This document shows, piece after piece, positions 58,860 through 64,000 of a DNA stretch of 64,000 nt. A program made the position numbers and the translations under genes. Below the pieces are notes generated by a model that saw nothing but the letters and a program-made list of their open reading frames with translations, did not search any database and was not told where the DNA came from. Positions within the stretch are counted from its first letter, which is position 1. The number at the start of each line of letters is the position of its first letter. Source of the DNA: Cephalopachus bancanus (lineage: Eukaryota > Chordata > Mammalia > Primates > Tarsiidae); the NCBI GenBank assembly GCA_027257055.1, contig JAPVLO010000039.1, positions 4,370,501 through 4,434,500 of the forward strand. The letters are read 5' to 3'.

Positions 58860-59010
58860 GGGGATACAGAAAGCTCTGGCTCTGGGGCCAGCTGGATGAG
58901 GTTTGAATTCCAATTCAGGCATCAGTTGGTTGAACAGCCTCAGGCAAATCACTCAAGCACTTCTGAACCATGCTTCCTCTTTTGTAAAAGAAAGAAAATA
59001 GAATGTTTTA
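58860..59010 (+). repeat. MIR SINE
   Basis: 'ctctggctctggggccagct', 'ggtttgaattccaattcagg' and 'gcctcaggcaaatcactcaa' match the sense MIR. Confidence 0.75.
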
Positions 59011-59041
59011 GGGTTTAAGATTATCATCTATATAAGATATA

Positions 59042-59261
59042 TAGGTTCAGCATCTCTAATCCAGAAATACTCCAACATCTGAAACTTTTTGAGAACCAAC
59101 ACGAGGTTCAAAGGAAATGCTCACTGGAGCAATTTTGGATTTTTCAGAGTAGCGATGCTCAGCTGGTAAGTATAATACAAATATTTTTAAAATCTGAAAA
59201 AAAATCCAAAATCTGAAGCACTTCCAGCCCCAAAAACTTTGGATAAGGGAACTTCAATCTG
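59042..59261. mobile_element. Tigger/pogo-type MITE
   Basis: Starts '(TA)taggttcagcatctc' and ends 'ggaacttcaatctg(TA)', with a TA dinucleotide on both sides (59040-59041 and 59262-59263). The interior has the characteristic inverted blocks 'cggattttgg'-type, here 'gcaattttggatttttcaga' and 'aaaaatccaaaatctgaagc'. This is a nonautonomous Tigger-like element. Confidence 0.8.
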
Positions 59262-59514
59262 TACATATATATATGTAGAAAGTTACTGTGAACACTAAAT
59301 GGATGAATACTGAATTACTGTCCCAAGCTGTACCAGCCTAACCGTGCGTGTTTCCTAATAGATACCCAGTCTACCTACTGCATGGTCCTGTGTAGCCCTC
59401 TAATGTGTCATGCATCAACACAGATCATGCAAAGATGACCAGCTCCCCAGAGCCTTGAATGCTCCAGGGGATGTTTCTGCTTCCTGACTTACTTCCCAAC
59501 TCCTGAATTGCTCT

Positions 59515-59840
59515 GGGTTCTTTGGTTGTAGGCAACAGAAACTAAGTATGGAAATTATGCAAAATAGAAAATTTATTTAAAAGACATTAGGGAGATCAGA
59601 GAACTTAAAGAAGTGCTTAAGAACCAGCCATGAGCATCAAAGTAGTTGAAACTGTTTAACAGTCTCTTCAGAGAGCTTCCGTGCAGGTGAATACACTCAT
59701 ACCATTTTCTGTCTTTGTGCCATTACACCTAAGATGCTGTTCCAGGAGAAAGAGGATCAATGGCCCATGTTGGATACCTGCTCCCCTCCTTGGGAAATAT
59801 AGGGGTCACTTTACAATCTCTGCTACCTACTGGGAACAAG
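59515..59840 (-). repeat. Ancient interspersed repeat, antisense, family not named
   Basis: 'ttggttgtaggcaacagaaa', 'gaaaatttatttaaaagaca' resemble the reversed order of 15265-15630. Confidence 0.35.
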
Positions 59841-60009
59841 TGCTTCCCCAAACAAAATCAGGGTTTCATTGTCATGAAAGAAATAAAAACCAGGCATGCA
59901 AAAGCAACAGGGAGCATACTGTACCCATGAGGAAGCCTCAGACTAGACATGGTCAAGGTCCACACTCAATTCAGGATAACATGGCTTCTTTAAAAAGTGA
60001 TGCTCTCCT

Positions 60010-60160
60010 ACAATCAATTTTCTTTCTCCATCCATCCGTACTCATTTGATGCCAGTCATGTTCTAGAACTCGTGCTATGATTTTGGGATTCAGAGAGAAG
60101 TAAAATTGAGTACTTGCACTCAAATCCCTCAAAATCTGATGGGAAAAGTTTGTCTGTTTT
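60010..60160 (-). repeat. L2 3' end, antisense
   Basis: 'ccatccgtactcatttgatg', 'catgttctagaactcgtgct', 'cttgcactcaaatccctcaa' match the reversed L2. Confidence 0.5.
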
Positions 60161-60189
60161 AAAGCAAATTGGCAAAAACAGAAATGATA

Positions 60190-60300
60190 GTTCTATTTGC
60201 TGAGTGGCTCCTCCATGCTAGGTACTGTGCCAAGAGTGTTACAGGCATTATTTTATCCAATTCTCACATCATGTGGCAGGAACTGACCATAGTGTCTGGG
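60190..60300 (-). repeat. MIR fragment, antisense
   Basis: 'ctgagtggctcctccatgct', 'aggtactgtgccaagagtgt' and 'cattattttatccaattctc' match the reversed MIR. Confidence 0.6.
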
Positions 60301-60538
60301 GAGCTATAAATAGATTTGCTTGAGCCCCAAGAGATAGGTAGACAGTGCCCCAAATCCTTCTTAAGAACATCACTGGCATTTGGGAGTTCTACAGTGAGGA
60401 GTCTTCCTTTCAAGGGAAGATTCCACCTGCAATGTAGAAGAATTTCACTGGCATTGATGAGGTTGTGCATAGTAATATGCATTTGAGTGTAACTGACGTA
60501 TGACTATGCTCAACATATGCCTTTTAATTGGTTAGATT

Positions 60539-61420
60539 CAAGATCCCCAGCCCCCAGGCCACAGACTGGTGCTGATCCATGACCGGTTAGGAACTGGGTC
60601 ACACAGCTGGAGGTGAGTGGTGGGTAAGCAAGCAATGCTTTACCTGTATTTACAGCCACTCCCCATCACTTGCATTACTGCCTGAGCACCATGTTCTGTC
60701 AGATCAGTGGTAGCATTAGATTCTCACAGGAGTACAAACCCTGTTGTGAACAACGCATATGAGGGATCTAGGTTGCAAGTTCCTTGTGAGAATCAATGCC
60801 TGAGGATCTGAGGTGGAGCTGAGGCAGTGATGCTAGTGCTGGGGAGTGGCTGCAAATACAGATTAACATGAGTAGTGAGGTTTGACTGTACAGAGACCAT
60901 AATATATCTATTGCTTGCAGACTCATATCAAAATTATAATTTCATCATGCCATAATAATAATTATTTCATTCTATAGTGTGGAGCGCCTCCGCCCTAACA
61001 TGGTGCCCGAAGCGGCCAGACCTCAAGACAAAATAAGCCCTAATTAGGCAGCTGGAGGATGTTAGCATACATTCCTCTCTCGCAGGCCTATCGGTGTGTG
61101 CCGCGTTACCTTAATTGATTGGCAGAGATACTAGATTTAAGGTCACGGGAAAGAGAAAAAGCTGAAGCTGAAGCAGCTGAGACAGCTGAGGCAGCTGAGA
61201 GAACGATGTAGTAACCTGGGATTAAAGCAGCTTGCAGAAGAATCGTGGGAGAGTCGTTATTGAAAGCGACACTATAGTACAATGTAATAATAATAGAAAT
61301 AAAGTGTGCAGTATATGTAATGGGCTTGAATTCTCCCAAAACCATCCCCTGGCCCCAGTGCATGGAAAAATTGTCTTCCACAAAACAGATCCCTGATACC
61401 AAAAGGTTGGAGGCCACTGG
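60539..61420. mobile_element. hAT-type DNA transposon relic hosting a solo LTR
   Basis: The left end 'aagatccccagcccccagg' and right end 'ccaaaaggttggaggccact' are the two termini of a well-known mammalian nonautonomous element ending in CAGNGGTCCCCAACC-type repeats. Internal marks: 'gttaggaactgggtcacaca', 'cattagattctcacaggagt', 'gagggatctaggttgcaagt', 'aatgggcttgaattctccca', 'gaaaaattgtcttccacaaa'. Without the LTR and one copy of its target duplication it would be about 580 bp. Family symbol not asserted. Confidence 0.75.
60978..61271 (+). mobile_element. Solo LTR, class II (ERVK/IAP-like) endogenous retrovirus
   Basis: 294 bases, starting TGTGGAGCG and ending GCGACA (TG…CA), flanked on both sides by the exact hexamer CTATAG (60972-60977 and 61272-61277). 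A 6-base duplication is typical of class II betaretrovirus-like elements. Internal signals in order: inverted CCAAT (ATTGG, 61118-61122), TATA-like 'gatttaag' (about 61135), three CAGCTG motifs (61174, 61183, 61192) and an ATTAAA polyadenylation signal (61221-61226). The sequence after it has a U5 flavour that reminds me of IAP-type LTRs. No internal retroviral genes remain. Short length and intact ends suggest a young, lineage-specific insertion. Orientation rests on the polyadenylation signal. Confidence 0.82.
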
Positions 61421-61579
61421 GATAAATGGATGAGACCAACACATGAAAACCAAGACTCTTTTTCAGGGAGAAACAACCAACCAGGGGGTATCTTAACTGG
61501 GCTCTCCTCACCGATCTTTCATACTGTGGTCCTCCACCACTGTCCAACTCTCCTTCATCTTAAGCAAACAGAGGTTCTT

Positions 61580-61920
61580 TCCTCTGCAAAGCTTAAGCAG
61601 TCTCTGTTCCCTCTGCCCAGAACACACTCCTGCTGGCTCTCTGCATGGCCACACTTCTCATGCTTTAAATTTCCATGTCAATTCTTCAAAGGAATGCTCC
61701 TTGACCATCCTGTCCCACAATTGCCACATTGTTTCACTTATTTCCTTCCTCATGGTTGCTCTAATACATAGTTTGTCTATAAATTTGTTCCTTCAGCTTT
61801 TGTCTGCCTGTATTCCCCACTAAAATGATGGGTCAAGACCAAACAGATCTTGCCCATATAATTATCTTTTGCGCTTCCTGTTCCTAAAAAGTTCCTGGGA
61901 GTTAATAGTTCAAAAATATA
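61580..61920 (+). repeat. L2 LINE 3' region
   Basis: 'gttccctctgcccagaacac', 'cttctcatgctttaaatttc', 'aggaatgctccttgaccatc', 'gtctgcctgtattccccact' follow the sense L2. Confidence 0.8.
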
Positions 61921-62159
61921 TATTTGGTGTAAGAAAGAGTGGATGAATGAATGCAACCATACACGGAAATTCTACAAGAAATCCTTGTCCCTAATAGCTC
62001 TCTAGTCTCTGCAGAGGACTAAAAGAAATCTTCTGAAGTTCCTATCCCATTCAGCTCAGTGTAACATTTCCATATGCCAGACAATTTTTCTTGAGGATTC
62101 CACAAAAATTTGAGCAGGCAACTAATCCTATCTTCCCCTTTCTTCACTCTCATCACCAA

Positions 62160-62348
62160 ATTGACCACTATCACAATCATAATTACCATTTACCAACTGC
62201 CTTCTGCATCTCAGGCACTGTGCTATACGCTGCGTATATATTACCTAACTCATTGCAACAATGCTTGTAAGGTAGACATTTTGATACCCACATCACCAGC
62301 TGGTAACTGATAAATGATTTGCTCAAAGCTTCACTTCCAACTGCAAGT
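62160..62348 (-). repeat. MIR SINE, antisense
   Basis: 'cataattaccatttaccaac', 'ctcaggcactgtgctatacg', 'tattacctaactcattgcaa' and 'tgtaaggtagacattttgat' match the reversed MIR. Confidence 0.75.
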
Positions 62349-62349
62349 G

Positions 62350-63715
62350 ATGGAGTGGAGATGAGACATCATTAATAAGTACTAGAATTAGCATCCCTTG
62401 GGATGAGCCTTCCCCACAATTTCAGTTCTTTGGTTTGGACATGACCTTGACACCCAGAGATGGATCCCCCAGTGTCATGTTTATATTACATAACCAAAGC
62501 TCCCAGACGTTAGATCATTGATTCAAAGTTGGGTGCTTGGCTCAAGACATCCAAATAAAATCCTGCCTTGGGGGTTTTTGAATGGTTATCAAGGGAAGAG
62601 GTAGGGCCACTATTTGGTAAGTGGAGCCTCTGGAGTTAGTGACCACATTCCCCAAAGCTGGTGTGTGTGAGGAGAGATTGAAAGTCAATTCTAAAAGAAG
62701 CAGAGGTGAGAGATGGAAAAAGAGGGTTCCTGCAAAGGTAAGGTCCCTAATATGCATTTTCTTGGAGACCCAGACATTTCACTCCACTTTCTCAGGTTAC
62801 TTGAAATGTCCTAACATTTCTCCAATAAATTATCCTTTTTGTCTGAGTTATCTTTAATTCAGTCTTTGCCATTTGGAACCCAAAATGTCTCATTAATTAC
62901 ATGTAAGACACTTAAGTAGGTAACGAATTTCTCTTTAGTGTAACCCAGTTCAGGTTATCAACTCTCCTGTTCATGTTGGGGCCAATCAAACTGCAGGATC
63001 TCAGAGCTGGAGAAGACAGGATATCCTTGGGTATCTGGGGAATGCAGAAACTACCCCTCTGTAGTCTCACTCACGGGAATACATGTTTCCAAAGGCCAAA
63101 ATGTACTCAAGAATTCTTTCAGCAAATCGAGGGCAACCAGCCTTGCAGCAGACATAAATTATCCCTATGTATGGAAAATGAGTAGCCGCTAAGTCAAAAT
63201 GGCCCTTGCTCATATAAAATTCTTGTTGTGATTCAAAAAACTTTTTTTTTCTTAAGTACTCATTTCTGACAAATAAAATAAATTGTCATGCCAAACACAT
63301 ATAAAGATTGCAAAGATGCACCTCTATTCTACTTAGCAGCAAAGCAACTCAGGTGTTATCTAAATTTAGCCTCTGAGCTCCTTTTCTTTCATAACTAAAC
63401 ACCATTTTGTGCAGCTTTTGCTTAGGCTTACAAGAGTTTAATAAATTGAAATTTTTTTCACAATGCATTAAGATGAGGTCAGCTGGAGAGCTTGACCTGG
63501 TTGGATCAAATTTTGCATTGATTTCTCAAAGTATTATTTTTTTACTAAAATTTGGACTCTTGCAGAGAAAGAAAAGAGAATGACACCACTGTGAGCTCAG
63601 AATACATCCAGAAAACCAGAATGCATCCTTTCCATTTCCTTAAAGTTGCAGAGTAGAGAGTGCTTTGTCTATGAAGCTGGTGGATGGAAGGTGTCAACCA
63701 CAACAAACGTAATTT
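62350..63715. other. Unique or unclassified sequence
   Basis: 62390-62720 is vaguely LTR-like in wording but no family could be assigned. The rest shows no repeat or exon. Confidence 0.35.
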
Positions 63716-63717
63716 GT

Positions 63718-64000
63718 TTTCCTCCCCAAATTCCTATGTTTATCTTAATTCCCATTGTGATGCTATTTGGAGATGGCAGCCTTTGAGACAGAATTGGGTC
63801 ATGAGGATAGAGCCCTCACAAATGGGATTAATGTCCTTATAAGAAAGACCAGAGTGCCAACTCCCTCTATGTCCACCATGTGAGGATACAGCAAGAAGAC
63901 AGCTGTCTGTAAACCAGAAAGACAGCCCTCACCAGATCAGATCTTCTGCTACCTTGATCTTGGGGCTTCCCAGTATCAAAATTCTGAGAAATAAATGTCT
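63718..64000 (+). mobile_element. MLT1-type (ERVL-MaLR) LTR, cut by the window end
   Basis: Ordered MLT1 marks: 'ccaaattcctatgtttatct', 'gtgatgctatttggagatgg', 'ttgggtcatgaggatagagc', 'cttataagaaagaccagagt', 'ccatgtgaggatacagcaag' and 'gagaaataaatgtct' at the edge. Sense orientation; the polyadenylation region is at the window border. Confidence 0.88.

Noticed and set aside
60999..61017. 'tggtgcccgaagcggcca' as a retroviral tRNA primer-binding site
   Set aside because: It resembles a primer-binding site, but falls about 20 bases inside the 5' end of the solo LTR as bounded by the hexamer duplication. A true site would follow the LTR.

Overview
This is gene-free nuclear DNA from a primate. 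I found no protein-coding exon, no tRNA and no intact RNA gene on either strand. The open reading frames are short and fall in LINE, Alu, simple-repeat or anonymous sequence. The window holds 7SL-derived Alu dimers and a FLAM-type monomer, together with primate-type L1, L2, MIR, MLT1, Tigger, hAT and mariner relics. The full-length Alus belong to a subfamily that does not match the anthropoid J/S/Y consensus or the lemur/galago type as I remember them. A tarsier or another early-diverging primate is my best guess; this is inference, not proof. The absence of exons fits an intergenic region or a very large intron.

Layout. 0-4 kb: L2, old antisense L1, MIR, an antisense L1 ORF2 fragment, AT and purine tracts. 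5-12.5 kb: MIR, FLAM, a composite inverted mariner (7.79-8.34 kb), a LINE-like 3' end (8.95 kb), L2 and hAT relics, and a possible retrocopied 3' end. 11.58 and 14.57 kb: two copies of one ~360 bp segment. 13.98-14.45 kb: AT-rich unique DNA that looks like a conserved noncoding element. 15-30 kb: L2, MIR and L1 remnants, purine-rich tracts, a GTGATG minisatellite (23.6-24.0 kb), a 5'-inverted L1 (26.2-26.8 kb) and the first young-type Alu (29.6 kb). 31.2-33.7 kb: a decayed L1 carrying a nested Alu. 36.5 and 41.4 kb: two more Alus. 41.7-42.4 kb: an L2 with a 41 bp tandem duplication, a MIR and a second mariner. 44.5 kb: L1 3' end. 48-50.1 kb: CA repeat, L2, MIR and a full-length U2 snRNA retropseudogene. 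51-54.9 kb: an old L1 hosting a hAT MITE, an Alu, an L1 fragment and an older Alu with a TG microsatellite. 58-61.4 kb: CA repeat, MIR, a Tigger MITE, and a hAT-type element that contains a solo LTR with a perfect 6 bp target duplication. The window ends inside an MLT1-type LTR.

No genes work together here. The interest lies in transposon history: nested insertions give a relative order of events, and several insertions keep target-site duplications. The strongest observations are the solo LTR, the inverted mariner composite, the U2 retropseudogene, the Alu subfamily and the local duplication. Family assignments come from remembered consensus sequences, not a database search, and most repeat boundaries are accurate only to within tens of bases.
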